This document shows positions 1 through 6,283 of a stretch of DNA of 6,361 nucleotides, piece by piece. The notes beneath the pieces were generated by a model, which worked only from the letters and a program-made list of their open reading frames with translations, was not told the origin of the DNA and searched no databases. Source of the stretch: Euryarchaeota archaeon UBA229 (GTDB lineage: Archaea > Thermoplasmatota > Poseidoniia > Poseidoniales > Poseidoniaceae); the NCBI GenBank assembly GCA_002505355.1, contig DAUW01000123.1, positions 1 to 6,361 of the forward strand, given 5' to 3'. Each line of letters begins with the position of its first letter. The first letter of the stretch is position 1. A program made the position numbers and the translations under genes.

Positions 1-31
1 CAAGATTCTCAATACCCTAAGCAGGTTATCT

Positions 32-40
32 GGAGAGTGA
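32..40 (+). promoter_or_regulatory. Shine-Dalgarno-like site for the TrmB-V4R gene
   Basis: GGAGAGTGA lies just upstream of the ATG at 45. It resembles the archaeal consensus GGAGGTGAT with one extra base, and GGAG ends 9 nt before the ATG. An in-frame TAA at 18-20 with no ATG, GTG or TTG codon between it and 45 fixes 45 as the first possible start. No TATA-like sequence sits at the distance expected for a leaderless transcript, so the promoter is probably upstream of the window. Confidence 0.5.
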
Positions 41-44
41 CAAC

Positions 45-1427
45 ATGGACTGGGTAGAACTTTTCGAAGAGGCTGGGCTAACAGATAGGGAAGCCAGATC
101 ATTGGTGTTACTATCCTCCTCGAAAGAACTGAAAGCTAGCGACTTGGCAAAAAAACTCGGGACAAATCGTCTTGATGCCTACAACTCATTGTCAAGGTTA
201 ACCCAGATTGGTCTAGTCAATGTGACAGCAGACCGACCGATGAAGTTCTCATGCTCTTCGCTTCCGGTATTGTTTAAGAAACTCATTAAGGACCAAAAAT
301 CACGTATTGATAGAACTACTAAAGCATTTGAAAACATTATGTCGGGAGCTACCGACGACGCTCTTGAGGCAGACAACGGTCAAGAAGAGGCTAGTGCAAA
401 GTTTGCCGTTCTCAAAGGCCGAGATCATATTCAAAAGAGAATTGGCGAGTTGGCAAACGAGTCTGACGGTCAACTAGTTCTATTCTTGGGCAGGTACGGA
501 ATACTTCATTTATGTCGCTCCCCATCGGTTGAAGAAATCAATTCTGCTGCCGAGCGCGGAGTCATTGTCAAAGTACTAGCTCAACTTGATCGTCGGACCC
601 TGAAATTCTTCGATCAACTGCATGAGTCAATAGAAATTCGTCATTCAGATGAGGTTAATTCGTTGGGTGTATTGAAAGATCAAACCGATGTGATACAATT
701 CTTGTTTGTCGAGCAGAATCCTGTAGGCCGTGGTCGGGAAGACGCGGCGCTTGTTGTTTCGTCTGAAGTTTTTGCCTCATCCCATTATGAATTCATGATG
801 GCGATTTGGAACCGAGCAGTTGACTTCAACAGTGCCAAAAAGCGATTTACTGAAGAAAGAATCGTTGACCCGCTTAGATTAACTGTCGGTGAGGGATCAT
901 TCTTAGAGCAATTTAGAGAAGCACTTGATTTCAGTGGGGAATTACCTGATGAGGATACACCATTTAATCCCGAGTCATTTTTGGCCTCGAGCAGTGAAAT
1001 CAACCAAGCACGAGCAGCCTTGCAGGATGGCACAGTATTCAGTCTACAGCAACTCGGCATTGATATCAAAACAATGTTACGTCAAGTTGGTCAAAGAATA
1101 GGCGCTGAACTAGCCTTCAGTTTGAGAAATATAGACGGGCACGTCGAGTTTTTGAGCGAACTAATGGATTGGTGGGAATTTGCTGGATTGGGTGAACTAG
1201 AGTATGACACAGTCCCTTTCTTCCACATCAAAGTTAACTTGACTCATCCTCCGGTTGATGCAGAAGAAGTGCTACCGTTGTGGGAATTAGATGACGGCAT
1301 TATCGAAGGCGCTCTCAACTCTCGTTATCCAGAAGATAGCAATGTTCGTATCAGACGCGAGGAAAATCAAAGCGATGATGAACTGTGGCGCTACACTCTT
1401 ATCTTTGTCGATGAAAGCGAAGATTGA
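45..1427 (+). CDS. TrmB-family transcriptional regulator with PLD-like and V4R-like domains
   Basis: This is a probable cytoplasmic, ligand-responsive DNA-binding regulator of 460 aa. Residues about 4-77 form a TrmB-type winged helix: a helix beginning LTDREARS, the helix-turn-helix around ASDLAKKLGTNRLDAYNSL (31-49), then a wing ending near PMKFSC (65-70). A charged helix at 78-100 suits a dimerising coiled coil. Residues about 119-270 look like the PLD-like effector domain of TrmB proteins (start FAVLKGRDHI, end near YEFMMAIWNRAV). Residues about 316-456 resemble a V4R (4-vinyl-reductase-like) domain: an LGIDIKTMLRQVGQRIGAELA helix region from 337 and the signature GIIEGAL at 418-424, followed by a strand pattern ending YTLIF. 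The cysteines usual near the V4R C terminus are absent, so a metal role there is unlikely and small-molecule sensing is more plausible. TrmB relatives sense sugars, but V4R domains in other regulators often bind hydrophobic or aromatic ligands; the ligand here is unknown. Being first in a run that includes crtI suggests local control, which is inference. The wHTH call is strong, PLD good, V4R moderate. Confidence 0.85.
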   Translation: MDWVELFEEAGLTDREARSLVLLSSSKELKASDLAKKLGTNRLDAYNSLSRLTQIGLVNVTADRPMKFSCSSLPVLFKKLIKDQKSRIDRTTKAFENIMSGATDDALEADNGQEEASAKFAVLKGRDHIQKRIGELANESDGQLVLFLGRYGILHLCRSPSVEEINSAAERGVIVKVLAQLDRRTLKFFDQLHESIEIRHSDEVNSLGVLKDQTDVIQFLFVEQNPVGRGREDAALVVSSEVFASSHYEFMMAIWNRAVDFNSAKKRFTEERIVDPLRLTVGEGSFLEQFREALDFSGELPDEDTPFNPESFLASSSEINQARAALQDGTVFSLQQLGIDIKTMLRQVGQRIGAELAFSLRNIDGHVEFLSELMDWWEFAGLGELEYDTVPFFHIKVNLTHPPVDAEEVLPLWELDDGIIEGALNSRYPEDSNVRIRREENQSDDELWRYTLIFVDESED

Positions 1428-1430
1428 GAT

Positions 1431-1440
1431 ATACATGTAT
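1431..1440. repeat. Perfect 10-bp palindrome between regulator and kinase genes
   Basis: ATACATGTAT is its own reverse complement and lies 3 nt after the stop of the regulator gene, in the 43-nt gap before the kinase gene. It is AT-rich and overlaps a TATA-like string (GATATACA, from 1428), so it could be an operator, a promoter element or chance. A second AT-rich string, TATATTTT at 1460-1467, lies too close to the ATG at 1471 to serve it as a leaderless promoter. Nothing in the sequence settles its role. Confidence 0.25.
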
Positions 1441-1470
1441 TGATAAAGTCAACTCATCGTATATTTTCTC

Positions 1471-2703
1471 ATGCGAATGTTGACGTTCTTTAGGTTCATG
1501 AGACAAATCCTCCGCAAGAAGCCGGCCGACTTAGACTGGATTCAGAACCAGGGTCTTATGGCTGTAAAGCTCGCACAAATTTTTGCATTGAGACCAGACC
1601 TGCTGGGAGAAGAAAAATGCAAACAACTGCAGCAGTTGTATCAGCATGCTGCCTCAATACCGCCCGAGGATTGGGAAGCAACTCTCAAAAGTAAAGCCAT
1701 ACCTAATTTCTTTGACAACTTCAAACACATTGAATCAAAACCCCTTGCCGCAGCCTCTGTCGGGCAAGTCCATAGAGCCACGCTACACAGTGGTGAAGAG
1801 GTGGTCATCAAGTTTGTCAAACAGGCCAATGCAGTCAAGTTCAGAAAAGAAGTCGATCGCATGCGTTCTTGGCTTAGGTTATTTCTAATTTTGTCCCCAA
1901 GATTACGCAAGGTTGGTAATCCTATGGCTTTGCTGAATCACGTTGCAGATTACACAACTCGAGAGTTGGACTTGAGAAACGAAATCCTCGGAGCCAATGA
2001 ATTGGCGGAAATACAGGCTAAAATCGCAGATGAGTTCCCGACGCCAAAACTGCGATTTCCGATATACTATCCAGAATTATCCAATGAAAATGTCTTGGTT
2101 TCTGAGTTTATTGACGGAATGTCACTAGAGGAGGGTATTGAAAGTAAATCCCTGGAATGGTCGACTCTACTAGAACTATTCCGCATTCATGGTGCTTACC
2201 TATTTGGGATAGGGACATTCCACGGAGATCTGCATCCCGGGAATTGTATAATCGACAAGGAGGGTCGTTTTGTCTTCATCGATAATGGTGCTATATGTCA
2301 CGCACCGTCATTTGTAAATCACTCGCTGTTCAACTTTTTTGAACACCTATCTAGACAGGAAATGCACTCTGCGTTCATGTCACTACTTGATATGACAACA
2401 AAACGACCGACAGGAAAGAAGATGCAAAAATACCTCAATCGGATGAACGAGATATATACCGATTTCGAGAAAAAGCCTGTCGGCGAACAAAGCCTAACAA
2501 GAATCATGATGCAAACCGTACGAGCGGCAGTGGAACTTGCTAATGCTGAGTTTGGAGAGGAAGCCTTCCCGATAATCAGGGCACTGATGTATCTTGACGG
2601 ATTAGTTATTAGAACTCATCCAGAAGTGTTACTCATCAAATCTATGGGGCCATATCTTGATGAATTTAGAGTGAAACTAGGTATCGAAGCAGCAACAGCC
2701 TGA
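1471..2703 (+). CDS. ABC1/UbiB/COQ8-family atypical kinase-like protein
   Basis: This 410-aa protein has the full ABC1 (UbiB, ADCK/COQ8) protein-kinase-like core. The N-terminal family motif KxGQ appears as KLAQ (33-36), within QGLMAVKLAQIFALRPDLL. The alanine-rich loop that replaces the kinase P-loop is PLAAASVGQVH (91-101). The ATP-contacting lysine is probably K114 in VVIK. The family-specific ELDLRNE is at 165-171, the catalytic loop HGDLHPGN at 251-258, and the metal-binding DFG equivalent is DNG (271-273). The C-terminal ALMYLDGLVIRTHPE (371-385) is also typical. No C-terminal transmembrane pair like that of E. coli UbiB is evident. Family members are ATPases or kinases that support prenyl-quinone synthesis, and plant homologues associate with plastoglobule lipids including carotenoids; the client here is unknown. 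It starts 43 nt after the regulator and ends 8 nt before a flavoenzyme, so co-transcription is likely. There is no clear ribosome site before 1471; ATGs at 1477 and 1498 are alternatives, and all would keep the conserved core. The family call is strong; the exact start is uncertain. Confidence 0.9.
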   Translation: MRMLTFFRFMRQILRKKPADLDWIQNQGLMAVKLAQIFALRPDLLGEEKCKQLQQLYQHAASIPPEDWEATLKSKAIPNFFDNFKHIESKPLAAASVGQVHRATLHSGEEVVIKFVKQANAVKFRKEVDRMRSWLRLFLILSPRLRKVGNPMALLNHVADYTTRELDLRNEILGANELAEIQAKIADEFPTPKLRFPIYYPELSNENVLVSEFIDGMSLEEGIESKSLEWSTLLELFRIHGAYLFGIGTFHGDLHPGNCIIDKEGRFVFIDNGAICHAPSFVNHSLFNFFEHLSRQEMHSAFMSLLDMTTKRPTGKKMQKYLNRMNEIYTDFEKKPVGEQSLTRIMMQTVRAAVELANAEFGEEAFPIIRALMYLDGLVIRTHPEVLLIKSMGPYLDEFRVKLGIEAATA

Positions 2704-2708
2704 GTGAT
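2704..2708 (+). promoter_or_regulatory. Weak ribosome-binding site in the 8-nt kinase-flavoenzyme gap
   Basis: GTGAT directly follows the kinase stop codon and matches the 3' part of the archaeal Shine-Dalgarno consensus GGAGGTGAT. It ends 3 nt before the ATG at 2712, which is closer than usual. The short gap itself argues for coupled translation of the two genes whether or not this site is used. Confidence 0.3.
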
Positions 2709-2711
2709 TCA

Positions 2712-3950
2712 ATGAACAAAAAAGCAGCCGTTGTCGGTGCAGGCATCAGCGGATTGTATGCTTGTTTACTGCTGGAACAGCAAGGGTACAGTGTTGATTT
2801 ATTCGAGAAAAGCGACGTTATCGGTGGTCGTTTAAACAGCCAAAAAAAGTCTGGCTTTATTCTCGATAGAGGATTTCATGTCATGCAAACCGGCTATCAA
2901 ACTGCAAGTAAAGTCTTCAACTACCAGCAACTTGGATGTAAACCGTTTGAACCCGGTGCACTAGTGATAAGACCCAGTGCTGATGGAGCCAAAGTTTGGC
3001 GCTTCAGCGATCCATTTCGCCGTCCCATTAGAGGGCTACTTGGCGCATTCAATTTATTTACGTCACCGCTTAATTTACTGAGGGTCGGGCTTATGAGGTT
3101 AACAATAAGCCGGGTGAGGGACGAAGATATATTCTTGCAACAATCCCAGACAACCCTTGACTTTCTCCGCTCAAGAGGGTTCAGCGAGGGCTTCATCCAG
3201 AGTTTCTTTCGCCCGCTGTTCGGGGGTATATTCCTTGAATCAGACTTGAGAACTGATAGCCGTATGTTTCATTTCGTTTTCAAAAATATGTCTAGGGGAG
3301 ATATGGTTTTGCCCAAGGATGGAATCGCATCGTGCGCACAGCAATTATTTGATCAGCTTGGGTCAACCAAACTAAATCTCGGGGTAGAAGTCGCAATAAA
3401 ATCGGAAAGAGATTTGCAATTCCAAGGAAAAACTTTGACCTATGATTTGATTATCAAAGCATTTGCGGAGGCAGACAAGGTCGAAACAAGGGATGTTTGG
3501 ACGGTTTACTTCTCTGCCCCTAAATCTCCACTAAAGGCTAATTACATCATGCTGAACTCTGCTGTAAATCAACAAACAAACATAATCTCTCATCTTGCCG
3601 TTCCGTCTGATATTCAACCAAATTATGCGCCCCCAGGCATGGCACTTGTTGCGGTAACAGTCGTCGGTGAGGATGCAAAAAAACAATCATTGGTGGATGC
3701 AGATAGTATTGAGCAAGCAGTGCTAAAAGAATTATCACAATGGTTTCCGGATGAGATAGAATCATGGAATACCCTAGATGTCCAGCACGTCAAACAGGCA
3801 CTCCCTGAATGCGTTAATATTGGCCAAATTAGTCATGATTCTCCACAACTGAACAACACTTGCGGAGACCACACTACTCACGGCAGCGTTGAAGGCGCCC
3901 TTATCTCGGCCCAATTAGTAGTAACAGAATCGCTCAAAAACGCGCCATAG
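2712..3950 (+). CDS. FAD-dependent oxidoreductase, amine-oxidase/CrtI superfamily, substrate unknown
   Basis: This 412-aa flavoprotein has an N-terminal Rossmann FAD fold: GAGISG at 9-14, the ribose-binding acidic residue E32 in LFEKSDVIGGR, and the GGR motif at 38-40. RGFHVMQTGYQ (53-63), DPFRRP (100-105) and FFRPLFGGIFLESDLRTDSR (165-184) are hallmarks of a widespread uncharacterised family annotated as NAD(P)/FAD-dependent oxidoreductase, found in bacteria and plant plastids as well. The C-terminal FAD-closing motif is CGDHTTHGSVEGALISA (384-400). It belongs to the same superfamily as phytoene desaturase, monoamine oxidase, protoporphyrinogen oxidase and HpnE but is clearly distinct from the CrtI encoded next. 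It is shorter and lacks the CrtI-type THPG motif, so the two are not a recent duplication. Lying 8 nt after the ABC1 kinase and just upstream of crtI, it may act on a carotenoid, another isoprenoid or a quinone; that is inference only. A hydrophobic stretch around 106-127 could contact membrane. FAD binding is near certain, the reaction unknown. Confidence 0.88.
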   Translation: MNKKAAVVGAGISGLYACLLLEQQGYSVDLFEKSDVIGGRLNSQKKSGFILDRGFHVMQTGYQTASKVFNYQQLGCKPFEPGALVIRPSADGAKVWRFSDPFRRPIRGLLGAFNLFTSPLNLLRVGLMRLTISRVRDEDIFLQQSQTTLDFLRSRGFSEGFIQSFFRPLFGGIFLESDLRTDSRMFHFVFKNMSRGDMVLPKDGIASCAQQLFDQLGSTKLNLGVEVAIKSERDLQFQGKTLTYDLIIKAFAEADKVETRDVWTVYFSAPKSPLKANYIMLNSAVNQQTNIISHLAVPSDIQPNYAPPGMALVAVTVVGEDAKKQSLVDADSIEQAVLKELSQWFPDEIESWNTLDVQHVKQALPECVNIGQISHDSPQLNNTCGDHTTHGSVEGALISAQLVVTESLKNAP

Positions 3951-3988
3951 GGACATAATTTATTACGCTAATCTGTTGTGGAATTAAA

Positions 3989-4026
3989 CTGTCATTTATA
4001 TGTCAGCCAGTATGATAATCTGACAT
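3989..4026. promoter_or_regulatory. Three CTGWCAT half-sites over the crtI promoter and start (candidate operator)
   Basis: CTGTCAT (3989-3995) and ATGTCAG (4000-4006) form an imperfect palindrome flanking the TATA-like box. ATGTCAG and CTGACAT (4020-4026) form a perfect 7-bp inverted repeat with a 13-nt spacer that reaches into the start codon. Half-site centres are 11 and 20 nt apart, close to one and two helical turns, so all would face a similar side of the DNA. Binding here would block TBP/TFB or the start site, so a repressor is the natural reading. The upstream TrmB-V4R protein is a candidate binder, but nothing in the sequence proves this. Confidence 0.4.
3995..4002 (+). promoter_or_regulatory. 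Probable TATA box for a leaderless crtI transcript
   Basis: TTTATATG occupies -30 to -23 relative to the A of the crtI ATG at 4025, which is where archaeal TATA boxes sit relative to a transcription start. No Shine-Dalgarno-like sequence lies in the intervening stretch. Together these predict transcription starting at or beside the start codon and a leaderless mRNA. The 74-nt gap is the widest between genes in the window, consistent with an internal promoter that separates crtI and the lipoprotein gene from the upstream genes. A strong BRE (purine-rich element) is not obvious just upstream. Confidence 0.6.
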
Positions 4027-5638
4027 GCAAGCAAAGACAAAACCCACAGCAATAATCGTCGGTGCTGGACCCGGCGGACTAGCAAGCGCAATGCTACTGG
4101 CTTACTCTGGCGTAGACGTCACCGTTATTGAAAAGGAATCAAGAGTTGGAGGCCGAACTAAATTAGTCGAAAAAGACGGCTTCACATACGATCGTGGACC
4201 AACCTTCTTTCACTTCCCCGAAGTAATCGAAGAAATCTTTCAAGCAGTGGGGCTAGACGCTCACAAAGAGTTAGAGTTAATCCCGCTCACCGATCCATCA
4301 TATCGACTTGTCTTTGGCGCTGGTGGCCAAATAGACGCAACCAGTGACTTAGACTTGATGACTGAAAGGATTAGGGAACTGTCTGGTGACAAAAATGCCA
4401 AAGGATTTGAAAAGTATGTTAAGGAAAATCGTAAGAAACTGGATTTGTCGAAAGCCTGCTTACAAACTCCATGGACTGGTCCATCCAACCTCTTTACCAG
4501 AAGGGCACTAAGGGTTGCTCAAGTGCTCAAGCCGTGGGCCTCAGTTGCCAGTGACTTGAGGAAAAATTTTGATGATGAAAGAATTAGACTTGCTATGTCA
4601 TTTCAAACCAAATATCTTGGCATGAGCCCATTCCATGCTCCATCGCTGTTTACCATATTGGCGTTCCTAGAATATGAGCACGGCATTTTCCATGCGCGTG
4701 GTGGCCTTGGTTCGATAACCCCTAAACTAGCCAACATAGCTGAAGGTTTTGGTGCAAAAATCAGGACTTCAACACCCGTCAAGCAATTAATCTATGAAGG
4801 AAAAACAGTAGTCGGTGTAGAGTTAGAGAACGAGACCATATATGCTGACAAAGTTGTTGTCAATGCTGACTTTGCTCACGCAATGACTACCTTAGTACCT
4901 AACGAAAAGCGAAAGAAGTGGTCCAACAAAAAATTGGAAAAGAAAGGTTACTCATGTTCAACATTCATGCTTTATCTTGGGATGGACAAAACCTACGATG
5001 ATCAACCGCATCATCAGATATATGCCTCTCAAAGGTACGAAGAGAATTTGAATGACATCACCAACCACAAGATTACCTGGGACGATCCGTCATTGTATGT
5101 GCAAAATGCCTGTGTGACTGACCCAGATTTGGCTCCAGATGGTTGTTCAACCCTTTATGTCTTGGTCCCGGTGCCAAACACCCACGAATCAATAAACTGG
5201 GAAGAGCTGAAAGATGAGTATCGCGACATAATAATCAAGCAGATGGCCAAATTAGGCTTCGATGATGTTGCTGACCACATAATCTCAGAAACCATTGTTA
5301 CTCCAGACGACTGGGGAGCATCAGACATATATCGCGGTGCCGTGTTTAACCTTGCTCACAACCTTAACCAAATGCTATGGAGAAGGCCGCACAACCGATT
5401 CGAAGAGGCAAACAACCTGTACATCGTTGGCGGCGGAACTCACCCCGGTAGTGGTCTACCAACCATCTTTGAAAGCGCAAGAATCAGCAGTAAACTTTTG
5501 CTTGCAGATCTTGGACTCGATCCAGATTGGAACGGCTTGAGTAACTGGTTCCCAGAGGTTAAGAAGCCCAAGGTGAACCTCAAAAACTCAGGCTCGCAAA
5601 AGCGCAACCATTCATCCGGTGAAGGGCATGCAGCCTAG
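4025..5638 (+). CDS. crtI: CrtI-type phytoene/carotenoid desaturase
   Basis: This 537-aa flavoprotein has the CrtI architecture. The N-terminal dinucleotide fold carries GAGPGG (13-18), the ribose-binding E36 in VTVIEKESRVGGRT and GGRT (42-45), followed by YDRGPTFFHFP. The C-terminal FAD/substrate motif begins GGGTHPGSGLPTIFESAR (469-486), corresponding to the canonical GAGTHPGAG signature of bacterial and archaeal phytoene desaturases. Family members insert double bonds into phytoene or related C30-C50 polyenes at the membrane using FAD. Whether this one makes lycopene, neurosporene, or acts as a later desaturase or isomerase cannot be told from sequence. It is slightly longer than typical (about 490-510 aa) because of a basic, hydrophilic tail after about residue 500. 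A likely promoter in the 74-nt gap predicts leaderless expression from this ATG. The lipoprotein gene starts inside its last codons. No phytoene synthase is visible nearby. The superfamily assignment is very firm; the exact desaturation step is open. Confidence 0.9.
   Translation: MQAKTKPTAIIVGAGPGGLASAMLLAYSGVDVTVIEKESRVGGRTKLVEKDGFTYDRGPTFFHFPEVIEEIFQAVGLDAHKELELIPLTDPSYRLVFGAGGQIDATSDLDLMTERIRELSGDKNAKGFEKYVKENRKKLDLSKACLQTPWTGPSNLFTRRALRVAQVLKPWASVASDLRKNFDDERIRLAMSFQTKYLGMSPFHAPSLFTILAFLEYEHGIFHARGGLGSITPKLANIAEGFGAKIRTSTPVKQLIYEGKTVVGVELENETIYADKVVVNADFAHAMTTLVPNEKRKKWSNKKLEKKGYSCSTFMLYLGMDKTYDDQPHHQIYASQRYEENLNDITNHKITWDDPSLYVQNACVTDPDLAPDGCSTLYVLVPVPNTHESINWEELKDEYRDIIIKQMAKLGFDDVADHIISETIVTPDDWGASDIYRGAVFNLAHNLNQMLWRRPHNRFEEANNLYIVGGGTHPGSGLPTIFESARISSKLLLADLGLDPDWNGLSNWFPEVKKPKVNLKNSGSQKRNHSSGEGHAA
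5618..5622 (+). promoter_or_regulatory. Shine-Dalgarno site that decides the lipoprotein start
   Basis: GGTGA inside the last codons of crtI matches the archaeal anti-Shine-Dalgarno complement (GGAGGTGAT) and ends 5 nt before the ATG at 5628. It also contains the GTG at 5619, which is in the same frame. Reading it as the ribosome site favours the ATG over the GTG and implies translational coupling with crtI. Confidence 0.55.
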
Positions 5639-6245
5639 AATTTTGACAATCCTTGTTGTCTCGGTAATTCTGTTAGCTGGTTGCACAGCACCGCTAAATG
5701 AAATACAGTCAAGTGAACCCCCGTTACAACTAGACTTTACTGCGGAAACCCTAGATAGGGCTGAGGACGGTGGGAGTCAGTTTGTGCTGAAGGATAGTCT
5801 AGCAACCGGACCAGTGTTGGTATTGTGGATTGCCGCAGGTTGTTCGGGATGTCATGACTGGACTGAACTTATTCGTGAATCAGTCGATAACGGAAGTTTA
5901 AACGGCTCCACGGTAAATATAGTAAGTATACATCGTTGGGCAGAAATTGAGTCATCCTCCAGGGTCATGGAAGTTTTCGGTCATCAAGAGAATAATTCCA
6001 ACTACTCGCCCTGGCCGATAATCATCCCAAAGGAAACCGATATGATAGTAGATTTTGATACCGGGATGAAGACTCAATATACTGTGGTTGAAGGATTCAA
6101 TAATCCGGGGACTCCAACCGTTCAACTCATTGGCCAAGATGGTATCAAAATGTGGCAATCAAAGTCATATTGGGCTAACTTTTCAATGCTTCAAGAGGCG
6201 TGGGAAGTAGCGGAACTTATTTCACAAAATTCAGACTCAGAATAA
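5628..6245 (+). CDS. Thioredoxin-fold lipoprotein, surface-anchored
   Basis: This predicted protein is 205 aa from the ATG at 5628 (208 from the in-frame GTG at 5619). It begins with a short basic start, a hydrophobic stretch ILTILVVSVILLAGC and a lipobox LAGC, with the lipidated cysteine at 19. A polar linker follows, then a thioredoxin-like fold: strand VLVLWIAAG, redox motif CSGC (C72 and C75), a helix, strand NIVSIHRW, and the cis-proline loop GTPTV (Pro163) before VQLIGQDG. Both redox cysteines and the cis-proline are present, so it should be a working dithiol/disulfide protein outside the membrane, of the TlpA/ResA-like or redoxin type. Its partner is unknown; cytochrome maturation, disulfide exchange and peroxide defence are possible. 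The first 11 nt overlap the end of crtI, so coupled expression is likely, but overlap does not prove shared function. Redox lipoproteins of this sort are common and may simply be a passenger here. Confidence 0.85.
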   Translation: MQPRILTILVVSVILLAGCTAPLNEIQSSEPPLQLDFTAETLDRAEDGGSQFVLKDSLATGPVLVLWIAAGCSGCHDWTELIRESVDNGSLNGSTVNIVSIHRWAEIESSSRVMEVFGHQENNSNYSPWPIIIPKETDMIVDFDTGMKTQYTVVEGFNNPGTPTVQLIGQDGIKMWQSKSYWANFSMLQEAWEVAELISQNSDSE

Positions 6246-6283
6246 TCAACCTCAAAGACTGCGCGCGTTAGGGTTGTTTAGTT

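Noticed and set aside
785..1069. Open frame on the minus strand inside the regulator gene
   Set aside because: It lies wholly within a well-supported + strand gene, has low-complexity serine- and leucine-rich composition, no family motif and no upstream ribosome site.
2921..3196. Open frame on the minus strand inside the FAD oxidoreductase gene
   Set aside because: It is antisense to conserved motifs of the real gene and shows no recognisable domain.
4471..4484. Inverted repeat ATGGAC-TG-GTCCAT
   Set aside because: It lies within crtI codons (PWTGPS region) with no sign of selection beyond coding, and is probably coincidental.
5295..5540. Second + strand frame inside the end of crtI
   Set aside because: It overlaps the most conserved CrtI motif in another frame and its product looks like random threonine- and leucine-rich sequence.
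5619..5627. GTG at 5619 as the start of the lipoprotein gene
   Set aside because: The GTG is part of a GGTGA ribosome site that is well spaced for the ATG at 5628, and the signal peptide is complete from that ATG.
2712..5638. The two flavoenzyme genes as a recent tandem duplication
   Set aside because: They share only general FAD-binding motifs, differ by about 125 residues in length and have different family signatures (FFRPLFGG versus GGGTHPG).
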